This document shows, one piece after another, positions 34,511 through 45,047 of a stretch of DNA of 56,991 nt. Position numbers and translations under genes: made by a program. Every line of letters begins with the position of its first letter. Position 1 is the first letter of the stretch. Origin of the DNA: Balamuthia mandrillaris (Eukaryota; Discosea; Longamoebia; Balamuthiidae); assembly GCA_031835245.1 (NCBI GenBank), contig JAVKOQ010000331.1:1-56991 (forward strand). The letters run 5' to 3'. The notes below the pieces were generated by a model. It was not told the origin of the DNA. It made no database searches and saw only the letters and a program-made list of their open reading frames with translations.

Positions 34511-35571
34511 ATGTCTAATGTTGGGTTCCTCTCAACGCAGTCCGCTCGTGTGGCTTCAGACGCGGCCGTTGCTGCCGTTCTCAACGCCGCCGCGTCTTCT
34601 TCCTCCCTGCACCAACAGCGTCCAACGTGGTGCCGCAACTGTCTGATGAACGGAGTGGGCCATCATCCGCAACATCAGCATCATCTTCTGCATAACTACT
34701 CCCATAGTGACCCTCATCGTCATCATCCGCATCATCACCTTCACTCGAATGAAGATGAGAGGTTATTTGCCGGCGGCGGAGTGTTCATCATGAACAGCAG
34801 TCTGGTGGCGGAGCTGTTGCGCTTTGTGGAGTCTCGCGTGTATCCCGAGTTTGTCCGTCAATCCCAGATGGTCATTTGCACCTTTGAGGATGACGATGAC
34901 GAAGACGAAAATGAGGATGAGGAGGAAGCTGAGAGCGATGGTGAAGAAGGAGAAGGAGACGGAGAAGAAGAGGAGGAAGAAGAAGAAGAGAATGAAGAAG
35001 AAGGAGCAGGAGAGCAGCATCAACAACAATTGAACAACGCAGAAGAACCCGAACAGGAAGAAGAAAGCGATGGAGAAGCGATGGAAGTGGAAGTAGAAAC
35101 CGGAGAAAAGAGGAAAGAAAAGGAAGAGGACAGGGAAGATAAACGCATGAAAAAGGAAGAACGCAAGAGGCAAAGAAAAGCGGAGCAGCTGGCCAGGTTG
35201 AAGAAGAAGCATCGTGCAGAAGACTGGTTGAGAGAAAGGGAAATATGGCTTGCTCGCTTGGCAAGCCAAGACCTCTCTATGGAAGGCGAGCAAAGGTATA
35301 ACTTCGTTGCTGTTGCTCCTTTTCTTCATTCCCCTAAATAACGTTGAAATAGTCTCGCAATAGAGTTTGAAGAGGCGCTCTATGAATCCGGTTTGATGAA
35401 CGTTGGGTGGAATGAAAGCCCCTTGGGAGAAGGCAAGAATGCAACTCAGCGTGAATCATGGATATCTGATGTATTGATGGCCCCTAATACTCTGTATCTT
35501 ATCTATCATTTGCAAAAGGTAAGAATAGCGGAGAACAAACTGAGAAACAAGAAAGCTTTTACAGGAAAGGA

Positions 35572-35607
<36 letters not shown>

Positions 35608-36516
35608 AGGAGCTACACTAACATCTGATAAAAAAAAAATAATAATCAACAGTTGATTCCTAATCTGCAAAAGGCCAAAAGGCCTCTGAAAGAAGTGGAG
35701 GATCGTTACATGCAAATTGTGGCCCAACGGCAGGAAAGCGCATTGAATAGGTTCTACAGGAACCATGTCCAAGAGTTGGCTCATGCGTTGGTTAACTGGG
35801 AGACTGCCTTGGGGTGGGATACCGTGGAAGAGGAGATATGGCGTGGACGACGAGAGGCATGGATCAAGGAAGTGCTCTCCGGTCCTCCTGCCGTGAGGGT
35901 ATTGTTGGAGAAGCTGCTTGAATTCGAGAAAGTGCTGCTGCCGGAGACGGTTACCGAGAAATGGAAGAAGGAGGTCAGGAGCGAATGGTTGGCGCATATC
36001 ACAACTCTCTTGCAAAGCCCTCATCAGCCCAACCAACAAGCATTTGTACGTTGTCCTTCGTTTATTCTCCTTGTTCTTATCATAGCCAATTGAATAATCG
36101 TCTTATTCCATGCCTTGGTCGTTTAAAAGGCTCGATGTCTGATGCAGCTAGAAAAAGAAACATTGAGCGGCGGATACTCTTCTAAGTTTGGGCGACGTAC
36201 CTTTCGAACGAGTCTGGAGGCCATAGCCAACATGGAAGCAGCCGATCCTCTGTTTCATATCTGCGTTTGGAAAATGTTTGATGTCATCCAAGCCCATGAC
36301 GATGAGCAGGGTGAAAATATTCGTTCACTGGTAGCGTCTCTACCACAAGACTTGGTGATCACGTTAGCTGCGTTGTTGTTGGATAACGGGGATCAGAAGG
36401 GATATGACCTAATCTTTGCTTTGGAAGAAAGAAGGAGCTGCAGGAGAAATGGACAGAACGTTCATCAGCAGAAGCAGATGAAAGGTGAGGCGATGGAAAC
36501 TGAAACCGGCGAGTGA
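34511..36516 (+). CDS. unknown protein with His-rich and acidic segments
   Basis: Four exons, 34511-35295, 35353-35518, 35653-36045 and 36130-36516, give 576 residues. Residues about 51-78 are extremely His-rich (HHPQHQHHLL, HRHHPHHHLH), and two Cys (WCRNCL) lie just before, which suggests metal binding. Residues about 125-205 are nearly all Glu/Asp, followed by a Lys/Arg/Glu coiled coil (about 205-245). Exons 2-4 encode a predicted helical, Trp-containing region (IWRGRREAWIKEVLSG, LLEKLLEFEKVLLPE, FGRRTFRTSLEAIANM) without a family I recognise. The tail repeats short acidic motifs (GEAMETETGE, similar to GEAMEVEVETGE upstream). Most likely nuclear or cytosolic. Exon joins are well supported because all phases fit and each donor and acceptor is canonical. 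Intron 2 has (GA)n on the sense strand, the reverse of the usual orientation in this window. Confidence 0.75.
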
Positions 36517-36732
36517 TGCATGCTGCTCCTCTTTCTGCTCTTTCTTACCCTAACGAAAGGAATAAGGGGGAACTGCATGTGTTACGGAGATAGAAGAAGT
36601 GAGAAACTAGAAGAGAGACCTGATTTTGGTTGTAGATAGTTGTTTTTCGTTCTTTTTTTGTTTGGAGGTTTTTCTTGTTGTTTTTCTCTTTGCCTTGGTG
36701 TCTATTCCCTGTTATCTCGTATTTTTTTTTTG

Positions 36733-37277
36733 TTACCACCCTTCTCCTATTTCTCTAAAGTTCCACAACTGCACCGTTGCATCTTTTTTTTTTTTCACAG
36801 TTTTAGAAGAATCTAGAACAGAAAGAGGAAGAGAGAGGAGGAGAGACCAACCGTGGGAAGCAGTGGCCATAATGTGTCCATGAAACCGCATACAATACAA
36901 AATGTTAGGATAGCACAACGACTCATAAGGGAGGCCTGTCCGCAAGTCATACGTGTGGATGGCACCATCCAAAGCAGCCACGACCAGCTTGTATGAGTCC
37001 ATCTGAAGGCCTCGCACCATACCTGGTTCTTCGATTGTTTTGATACTCTGTGGAGTCGTATAGGTGGTAACATATCGCTTGCAGTCACGCAGGTCCCATT
37101 GTTGCACTGAATGTTATTTGTAAGGGAAAAAGGAAAGAGAACGAGAAGGAAGCAAGAGGAAGTGGGTGAGTTACCGATGCTACCAGCGCTGGTAAACATC
37201 ACGTTATGCTTAAAGTGAACATTTCGTACCCACGAACCTAAACAAACGTATAAACAAAACAAAATTACACGAAGAGA

Positions 37278-37316
<39 letters not shown>

Positions 37317-38748
37317 CAAAAACCATGGAGGGTGAATATCTCCTTCTCCACTGCGTAATCATAGAAAGCTAGCGTGTTGTCTCTGGCTCCAGCTGCCAAC
37401 CTATGCTCATCCATCTGCAGGTCACCATGTTCAATACATTTGACAGAGGGAAAATGAAGACTAACGAGTGCAGAAGAGAGACGCTAACAATTACCTGCAA
37501 GCACATAATTCCTAACCGCTGTCCCTGGAATGTGGTAATACACGCAACTCCTCCTCCTTTCTTATGCTCCGATGTTTCCACTTCACTCTTCAACTCCATT
37601 CTCCACAACTTCACATCGCTTGTGGATTGATGGGAAGAACCGGAGCACATTAGCAATGGAGTTCTCGTTTCACTTTGTTGCTGTTCTTCGCGGTGACCAG
37701 CCATCGGCCCGAGTTGGAGACATCCTGCTCCTTCATGTCGTACTGTCACTCCAAGGCTCAGAGCAACCTTTCGTTGTGGTTGTACGCTCTTCTTTTCCGC
37801 TCGTCGTTGGTCATATCTCCCTTCCTCCCTCTCTTCTTCCTCTTCTTTTGCTTTGCCGTTAGCCGAATCCAGTTCTCTTTCTGTCTTTGTTTCATGAAGT
37901 CGCCACAGGTTGATGGTACCAGTACTAGGATCGGTGGAGGCCACAACGGCCTCTGTCGTTGTGCGCAGGAAATCCACCGAGGTGATGCTGGACTTGTGTT
38001 CTGTCCGCGTATCGAGGCAACAGCCGGAGGGCATGTCCCACACTACATGTCCATATGAAGGGAAGTATGAAGCGAACAAAAAGAAGAATGAAGAGTTAGC
38101 CACCACCACTACCATCAACAAGAGCACAATACCCTTGAGTAACCCATCAGAGCCGCCACTAACAAGGGTGTCTCCATGAAACTCCAACGCGTAGACGGAC
38201 GCGCTGTGCCCGCTGAGCTCCTGCTCGCCATAAATGCCGGCCTGCCAGTGCTTCCTTACCTTCAGCTCTTGCAACACCCTTTCCTTCCACACCACCTCGT
38301 TCTCCCCCTCTCTGTCTGTGTGCTGCTCAACAACACCGACAGGAGGGGGGAAGGCCTCAAAGTTATCGCTCCAGAGCGCTCGCCATAGTGCAGAGTCCTC
38401 CTCCCGGTCGATCACGTCCCGCCAGCAGGAGCATACCTGCCGGCAGAGGCACAAGTCTTTGGCCTCCAACCGCGCGAATATGGCCAGCAGGAGCTCTGTC
38501 GGTAAACCTGCAGCTAAGATATCACGCTCTTCTTCTTCTTCTTCTTCTTCTTCTTCTTCTTCCTCGTTGTCATTTTTGTCCTTCTTCTTCTCGTTTTCTT
38601 GACGCCGGTACAAGAACAAGAAGGGGATCAAAAGAAGAACGAAGAAGGTGCAGGCAGCCACGACCACAGCCTCTGCAGCGACGTGCTCGCCAAGCCAGGC
38701 CGGTACCACCCGGCCACCATCCTGCTCCTCGCTCCCCATCGCGCCCAT
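36733..38748 (-). CDS. membrane-anchored F-box/WD40 protein
   Basis: Six exons on the minus strand, 38748-38133, 38042-37495, 37414-37318, 37237-37175, 37106-36852 and 36782-36733, give 542 residues. An in-frame ATG at 38862 would add 38. A hydrophobic segment near residues 20-41 (VVVAACTFFVLLLIPFLFLY) is a likely transmembrane anchor, followed by a (Glu)n run. The F-box is at about 66-110 (GLPTELLLAIFARLEAKDL, then CSCWRDVI). WD40 repeats follow: LSGHSASVYALEFHGDTLVS with DGLLKVWDM, INLWRL, DVKLWRM, DEHRLAAGARDNTLAFYDY, NVMFTSAGS with QQWDLRD, DGAIHTYDLRTG, and last ATVQLWNF. Such proteins are SCF substrate receptors. A charged, low-complexity insert sits within exon 2, and a hidden intron there cannot be excluded. 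The DGLLK-VWDM join fixes intron 1 (GTATTG donor). Confidence 0.87.
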
Positions 38749-38891
38749 CTTTTGTCTGCTCTCCAAGGAGAAAAGTTGGTAATTTTTGGATGATCCGCCA
38801 AAAATTCCGGCCATGTGAGACAAATTGGCTGAAAAATGCCAAAATTTGCCTAAAAGGTCCACAAAAAAGGTAGAGGAAAAAGAAACAACAG

Positions 38892-40245
38892 ATGAAAAGA
38901 CGAAAGGGGGACGCTACGCCGGAGGAGGACAACCCCAACGGACTACAGAAAGACAAGGAAGAGCCGGGGACTCCGCCTTCATCTTCTGCTGCTTCTTGTT
39001 CTGCTTCCTGCGCTGCAGAACAAGAAAATGGAACAGAAGAGAAAGAAAAGGAATCGCACACCAAACGCCGGAAGACCGAGCAGCCTCGATTCCCGCAACC
39101 GACCATCAAGGTTTGGGTTTTTAGAAATAACGAGATCGGCGTGCGAATGAATCTAATTGATCTCGATGACAAACAGAAGCATTCGCTGTTGTTCAACACC
39201 TCGGATAAAACGAAACAAGGTTTTTTAGTGAGTGCACAGAAAAACAGGGTGACGGAATGCATGAGGGACCTGCTACGTTTTTTAAATCTTGTACGTGAAC
39301 GCGCTACATAATTCGCGGTTGGTTCTTTGCTCACCCTGTTGTGAAGTATGCAGAAGAACCACCACATACAAGCATAGAAGAAAACCAGAAGGAAACAAAG
39401 GAAGACCATGACGGTTGCCAGCCACAAGAAAACAGAGAACTAGGAGAGTCTTTCACCATTTACAATGCTGGAGGTATCAAAGGAATGTTTGTAGTTTGCA
39501 TGAAGGATCGAAGGGTTACTCCAGAAGCTTTTCTTGACCAGATTGTGCAGCATCCATCTTTTGTAAATAATGCCACTTCATTATGGTACATTTCTTCCTT
39601 CATTTATTTTTATGTCTTTCCTTTTGTCATTTGTTCTCTTGTTTTTCATTCTTTTATTATTCTTTCATTCTTTGTTTCTCTTGTGTTCTTCATTTTTTTT
39701 TGTTTTGTCTTGTTTTTTTATTAACTTTGTAATTGATTTGTTGTTATTTTTACAAGTAAATGGTGCTATAGGTTGATACCTTTACAACGTATATGTTTGG
39801 CCACCCAAAATGAAATCATTGCTACAACAAAAGAACTTATTACTACTAGTTCTAGTCCTTTTATATTGGCAAATAAGAACAATGTAACACCTTTAAAGGT
39901 TTGTTTAAATTCTTGTTGTTATTATTTTCATTTATTAATTGTGTTAAAACTACATAGTTTGCCATAGTATTTAACAAACGCAACAATCCTAATGTTGATA
40001 AAATGGAATGCATTAATGCTATTGCTGCTCAAGTTCCTCATCCACACTATGTAGATCTTTCTTTTCCTAATATAGTTATTCTTATTGAAATAATTAAGGT
40101 TTGTTATTTTATTTTATATTTTATTTTTTAAACCTGTTTAACATGTTTGATGCTCAAGTCTGCTTGTGGAGTATCCCTTTGTGAAAATTATGACTCTTAT
40201 AACAAATACAATATGCAAAAGATACTTTTAAAATATAATAAATAA
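38892..40245 (+). CDS. THUMPD1: THUMP-domain protein, Tan1/THUMPD1 type
   Basis: Five exons, 38892-39290, 39347-39585, 39772-39898, 39958-40098 and 40159-40245, encode 330 residues. Tan1/THUMPD1 is the tRNA-binding adaptor that lets the NAT10/Kre33 acetyltransferase make ac4C at position 12 of tRNA-Ser and tRNA-Leu. A charged N-terminus (about 60 residues) precedes an N-terminal region with NAGGIKGMFVVCM. The THUMP domain has LIPLQRICLATQNEI, FAIVFNKRNNPNVDK, the diagnostic HYVDLSFPNIVILIEIIK and GVSLCENYDSYNKYNMQKI, with the family's order and spacing. Exons 3-5 and all introns after exon 2 are sharply more AT-rich than exons 1-2, although the reading frame is intact. The start is only 143 bp from the oppositely oriented F-box/WD40 start. 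Confidence 0.9.
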
Positions 40246-40532
40246 TTATTGTGGAATTTTTAAAAAAATAATTAAAAGGAACAAATAGGACTACTTGTTT
40301 TTATACTTTCTCTTTAATACTCAGATACTTTCCACTTTGTTTACTTTCGTTTTACCTTCCACCTTTTTTCCATTATCTTTTTTATAACACTGCCCAAAGA
40401 AAGGAGACAAGGGAACAAAGGTGTCACAGGGAAAGTATGAAAACAAGTAGCTGTATTACCAAAAGGAAAAATATTTTATTACGAGGAGTCATTTGAAAAT
40501 CCGTAACAAAGAAGAGTGGCAAAAGGGATCCG

Positions 40533-43500
40533 ATGGACCAACACTCCTTTCAGCCTTTTCACAAGAGATGGCCTTACCTTCGTGGCGGCAAGTTGCTCCA
40601 GTCGCTGTTTATGCCTGAGAACGTAGAAGCGGTGAGCGAAGTCTACGCGGTCCCTGGCCATCTGGCCGTGCTGCTGCACTCCTCCACGCAGCTTTGCCTT
40701 TTCGATGCCGTGCCAGAGGCCCTCCGCTCCGCGCTTGACTCGCCGAAAGACTCCACGCTGGTGTTGGAGCAGCTTATGAAGAAACACTCTTTAGCTCCCG
40801 CCTTGAAGCAGGCGTACGGTCGGTCTTTCATCTTTTCAACTCATAGCTGCCCCATCGATCGGCTTTGGTTCGAAGGCACCTCTTTCTCCTCTCCATCCGC
40901 TTCTTCTCCCAACAACAGCTCTTCCTCCCCTTCCTCTTCTTTCGCGGACAACAACTTTGGTGCTTTCTCTTCTTTGTCATCGTCTCCCTCTGCTCCCTCG
41001 GCTGCAGAGGGCATCCGTCGTTCGCCGTTGCGCTTGTTTGCGGCACAAGAGGACGGCTATTTGCACTGTTGGTTGTGGCAAGCACGCAGGTACCAATGGA
41101 AGAGCCTCGGTAAAGTCCTTTTGCCACCAACAAGAGACTTTATCGCCTTTTCTCCTTCCGATACTTCTTCCAAACAAATGAAAGCAACAACTACGACAAC
41201 CGCAACGACGGCGATGGAGATGGTGGCGCGGGCGGTAAGCAACGTCTGTTCTTCAGGGAGTTATACCAGCAGAGGCCATCAGCTTTTGCTGTGGTGTGAA
41301 CGATACACCGACCTTAGGCACTTGCAACATTCACACCGAGCAGAAGGAGAGGAAGACAAGACGTCAAACGACGAAGGAGGGGAAAGCAACGGCGGTGGCA
41401 GCGAAGATGGAGACTTTTGGTTGGCGGAGCGGAAATGGAGAAATAGGTTCTGTTGGTGCGAGCTATCGTTCGAGAGGACAGGCAGCAACGAGGACCACGA
41501 AGAAGAGGAGGAGGAAGACGAACCAGACAGGAGTGCGATACAGGATGACGATGAATTATCTGCGGAAGGCGGAGTAATCGTCGTCAACGAAACCGGGAAG
41601 GAGAACAAAAACGGGAGAAGGGATAAACAAACTAATCGACAACTAAGACGGCAGCGACACAAGACAAAGACCAGGGCCGAGTTGGAGGATGAGAAAGAGG
41701 CCATGTTCATGCGGTTGGGTACCCCCACTTTTGCCAGCACGTTGTCTGAGGACGTGGAGAGGACATTCCTCGTTAATGATGGCTTGTGGATGATGACAGC
41801 CACCACTCTTCATTTTTGGTCCTTTCATCTTCGACGGTTGATTTCCAGACCGTTGCCTTGTGAGCGAACGAGAAACAAGCCTTTTGTCATGGCGGTGAGC
41901 ACGCACAATGTCACCCGTGAACCCGTCCTGTTGGATTCCTTTGGTACTCTCTACCTCTGTTGCGTGGAACAACAGCAGAAGCCCAGCGTTGGAACGCAGG
42001 CACGAACCGCCGTTACTCCTTCCTCACGAGCTGGACTTGCTATCGCCTTGCACCCACTTATCCGATGTGAGGGCCTCTTCTCTCTAGCATCTGCCAATAG
42101 TGCTTCCTCCACCGCTACACCCAAAGGTAACGAGTCATTACCAGCAGTGCAAGCCATGTTTCTAGATCGGCAAACTGCTGGTATCATACTAGTTGGAAGT
42201 GGTGAGTGCAGGTTGTTCGACCTCTACAGTGGAAGTTTCCTGGGCTCCATTCCTGTTCCTGGCGTATCCATTGTCTCTCGATCTACCCTGACGTCACCCC
42301 GCGGCTTGGAAGTTCAACTGGGCCAAAACTTAGAAGGCTCTCTGGGCGAGGATGGCGAAACATCCTTTATGCCTTCTCACCTGCAGTTTCCAAAGCTATG
42401 GAAACATGGTATGGTCGGGGATGCTGCCTCGGAGGGAACAGTACTGGTAGGCCTATGGAACACTGCAGGCATGTGGACGTTTGACAGTCCCCCTATAACC
42501 AAGCAGGCAGAGCGGCTGGCCTCTCATCAAGAGAGACAGAAAAAGAAGGAAGGCAAGGCGGAGGGACTAAGGCAAGCTGGCTTGCTGTGCAAGGACTGGG
42601 GACAGGAAAGGCTGCGCCTGAAATACCTTTTCGATGAGGCTATGGCGCTGCGTGTCAGTGACGAACAGCAGCAAGCAGCAAGCATGAAGACAGCAAGAGG
42701 GGATGCAAAGCCAGCAGAAGTAGAAGAGCACCGATCCCAGCGACTACAAGAAATCTGTGCAGAGATGATTCCGTACCTACAGAACCCTGCATTGGTAATT
42801 GGATTGCTTTCCTCCTCCTCCATCCATCGAGTCTTCATAATGCAGGAGCTGGAGAAATTCTTGGATAAGATGACGCCCCTCCCCAAACCTTCTGGGCAGA
42901 AGATGCCTCAAGTAGACCGCTTCAGTGAAGTGATTTTGGGCACTGAGACAGAACGGGTCCGCAACCGCACCATCTTTCATTACTACACTCCTCTCAACGA
43001 CAAGCTTTGTCCTTTGCTTCTTGAGTACTTGCGCCTTTCCAAACAACTAGATCTTTCAGCCTCTTCTGATACCTCTGTTCCTGCTCCCTCTTCTTTTCTC
43101 GATTCATCGCTCTCTTGCCACAAAACATCTGTCCCACCTTTTGGTCATATCCCCAATCCACTTCATCTGTTCCACTCGATAGAAACAGCAGAAGAACTGA
43201 ACCGCCTCTCTAGAACAGACTTGGAATTTCTTGAGCATTCTGGACTTGCTTCTTTGCTTCTTTCCAAGTTGCTTCTGCTTCTGCTTCCCGGTTTTGAAGA
43301 AGAGTGTCTTCGCTGCTCTTCTTCCTTCACCTCCACCTCTTCTCCGAGTAATACCAATGAACTTTCCTTCATAATTGTGGATCCCTTTGGTAGCACAGGT
43401 CGTACCTGTTGCCTCTCAGCTCCTCATCCATTACTTCTTCACACTGGAGAGTGCATGGAATCCTGTTTCATAACTGCAACTCAGCAACATTCTCTGGACC

Positions 43501-44519
43501 TTGCTCAAAACAATACAAACTCTACCCATTCTTCTGCTTCGTTATCTTCATCCTCTTCTTCGAGTCCGGCGACCCGCCATCACCTGCCTTATCATTACCA
43601 TTCCCACGACAAGCGAAGCCATGAGCATCCTTTCTTTGAACTCATGTGCCGGCTGTTCTACGCCGAGAAGCCATTGTTGCTCCCTCTGTTTGTACGGCTC
43701 ATAGCGGCAGCCATGCCTCTTCGCGACTTGATTGAGCAACAAGTTCTACGCAAACCATTGGATAAGGAAAAGAATCGTTCTAGTCAGCTAACTTCACCTT
43801 TGCAGCACAATATCATCGCCCCTGCCAAGGCTTTGCTACAACAACGGCAGTTAGAGGAGGTTCCTCCACAGATGGCTCTGTCATTCCGAAGGATGTGCTG
43901 CAAACGAGCTCTTCTCACCCTCCCACCGTTGCTTTTGGAGCAGCACGTTGGAGAAGAAGAAGGAAGCGGTAAAGCGGTTGCAGAGCAATGGATAGACGCT
44001 CGTGTGGCTTTGCTTTGCGACAGTGGGGAAGCAGTCTCAGCACTACAGCTACTTTTGCAGCTTGGGTATTGGGATAAGAGCCTTACTCTGGCCACTGACC
44101 TTCTCTCGAACGGCACAACGCCCACAATAGAAAAGGAGGCTAACCTCAATGGAGAAAAAGGGGAGGAAGGAGAGTGTGCAGAAGTGTTTCACGTGCTCCT
44201 CCGCGGTGCGCTGACCATGGCGGAGCAAAGGGACGGGTGCAAAGGCAGCATGACAAGCCGCAAACAAGCGTTGGATGCTTGCTGGCGGTTAATGCCGCAA
44301 CACTTCAACAGCTTTCAACTGTTCAAAGTTCTGCGGTCTGCCAACAATCCACCATCTGCTGTAGACGTGCTCATGCAGCCCAAATCTTCACTACCACTCA
44401 ATGCCATGTTTGTGCTGGAACACGAAAGCCACACCCAAGCAGCTTCCTCTCCCACCGCTTTGGTTTACTGTGTGAATGACTTTCGCTCTCAGTTTGTTGC
44501 GCTGCTTCAGAGAGGATGA
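40533..44519 (+). CDS. large unknown protein, possible propeller-solenoid
   Basis: One uninterrupted frame of 1328 residues. The N-terminal third has beta-strand-like segments reminiscent of a WD-type propeller (EVYAVPGHLAVLLHSSTQLC, LRLFAAQEDGYLHCWLWQAR, GSGECRLFDLYSGSFLGSIP, GTVLVGLWNTAGMWTF), separated by Ser-rich and Glu/Asp-rich runs (about 117-160 and 315-395). The C-terminal third is helical (ALLCDSGEAVSALQLLLQLG, DACWRLMPQHFNSFQLFKVL), a plan used by membrane-tethering proteins of the HPS and VPS39/TGFBRAP1 kinds. I cannot assign it to any of these. It is intronless, unlike most genes of this size here, and GC-rich between two AT-rich stretches. The AATAAA at 44520-44525 begins directly after the stop codon. 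The coding call is firm; the function is open. Confidence 0.8.
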   Translation: MDQHSFQPFHKRWPYLRGGKLLQSLFMPENVEAVSEVYAVPGHLAVLLHSSTQLCLFDAVPEALRSALDSPKDSTLVLEQLMKKHSLAPALKQAYGRSFIFSTHSCPIDRLWFEGTSFSSPSASSPNNSSSSPSSSFADNNFGAFSSLSSSPSAPSAAEGIRRSPLRLFAAQEDGYLHCWLWQARRYQWKSLGKVLLPPTRDFIAFSPSDTSSKQMKATTTTTATTAMEMVARAVSNVCSSGSYTSRGHQLLLWCERYTDLRHLQHSHRAEGEEDKTSNDEGGESNGGGSEDGDFWLAERKWRNRFCWCELSFERTGSNEDHEEEEEEDEPDRSAIQDDDELSAEGGVIVVNETGKENKNGRRDKQTNRQLRRQRHKTKTRAELEDEKEAMFMRLGTPTFASTLSEDVERTFLVNDGLWMMTATTLHFWSFHLRRLISRPLPCERTRNKPFVMAVSTHNVTREPVLLDSFGTLYLCCVEQQQKPSVGTQARTAVTPSSRAGLAIALHPLIRCEGLFSLASANSASSTATPKGNESLPAVQAMFLDRQTAGIILVGSGECRLFDLYSGSFLGSIPVPGVSIVSRSTLTSPRGLEVQLGQNLEGSLGEDGETSFMPSHLQFPKLWKHGMVGDAASEGTVLVGLWNTAGMWTFDSPPITKQAERLASHQERQKKKEGKAEGLRQAGLLCKDWGQERLRLKYLFDEAMALRVSDEQQQAASMKTARGDAKPAEVEEHRSQRLQEICAEMIPYLQNPALVIGLLSSSSIHRVFIMQELEKFLDKMTPLPKPSGQKMPQVDRFSEVILGTETERVRNRTIFHYYTPLNDKLCPLLLEYLRLSKQLDLSASSDTSVPAPSSFLDSSLSCHKTSVPPFGHIPNPLHLFHSIETAEELNRLSRTDLEFLEHSGLASLLLSKLLLLLLPGFEEECLRCSSSFTSTSSPSNTNELSFIIVDPFGSTGRTCCLSAPHPLLLHTGECMESCFITATQQHSLDLAQNNTNSTHSSASLSSSSSSSPATRHHLPYHYHSHDKRSHEHPFFELMCRLFYAEKPLLLPLFVRLIAAAMPLRDLIEQQVLRKPLDKEKNRSSQLTSPLQHNIIAPAKALLQQRQLEEVPPQMALSFRRMCCKRALLTLPPLLLEQHVGEEEGSGKAVAEQWIDARVALLCDSGEAVSALQLLLQLGYWDKSLTLATDLLSNGTTPTIEKEANLNGEKGEEGECAEVFHVLLRGALTMAEQRDGCKGSMTSRKQALDACWRLMPQHFNSFQLFKVLRSANNPPSAVDVLMQPKSSLPLNAMFVLEHESHTQAASSPTALVYCVNDFRSQFVALLQRG

Positions 44520-45047
44520 AATAAATTAAAACCGAAAAATAAAACCTTCTGATGCATTCCACGCCGCTGGTGCCTGCTTCCTCCTGGCTCTGTTGTTTCA
44601 TCGATGCACACCCACCTTCTCCATCTCTCCCACCCCATGGTACTACCGCTTGAGGTGCTTGCAGTGAATGGCCAGAGGAGTATTGCTTTGACTGAAGATC
44701 TTCGCGCCGCTCTCTCCTCCGCATTTCTCTGTTCTTCTTCCATGATAACAAAGTAGGTTCACAAGCGCAACGAAAGAAGAAACGCAAAATCACTTGTTGG
44801 TTTGTGAAAGAAGAGATGGAGGTTGAAAACAAAAACGGATAGAAGAAGGAAAGAGAATGGGGAGGCGATATGGCTCCACATAAAACCGAGGGAGGAGCCT
44901 GGCTTTCTTGGACATGACTCAATGTGTGTTATTGGCTTCATTGGAAAGTACTCATTTTTTCCCCCCGCAATTTTGTAGCAACAAATTATTTTTCGGTTCG
45001 AAAAAAAATACACACGAAGCTAGGACGACGGACACGGCCACCGCAGA
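44520..45047 (+). other. intergenic region before the FAM151 gene
   Basis: It starts with AATAAA directly after the previous stop, then GC-rich sequence to about 44770 and A/T-rich sequence to the next start. Overlapping frames on the minus strand (for example 44507-44743) have no family likeness or splice support. Confidence 0.4.

Noticed and set aside
44507-44922. Two overlapping minus-strand frames of 78 and 174 residues
   Set aside because: They have no family likeness, no convincing splice sites and no upstream signals, and they overlap each other in different frames.
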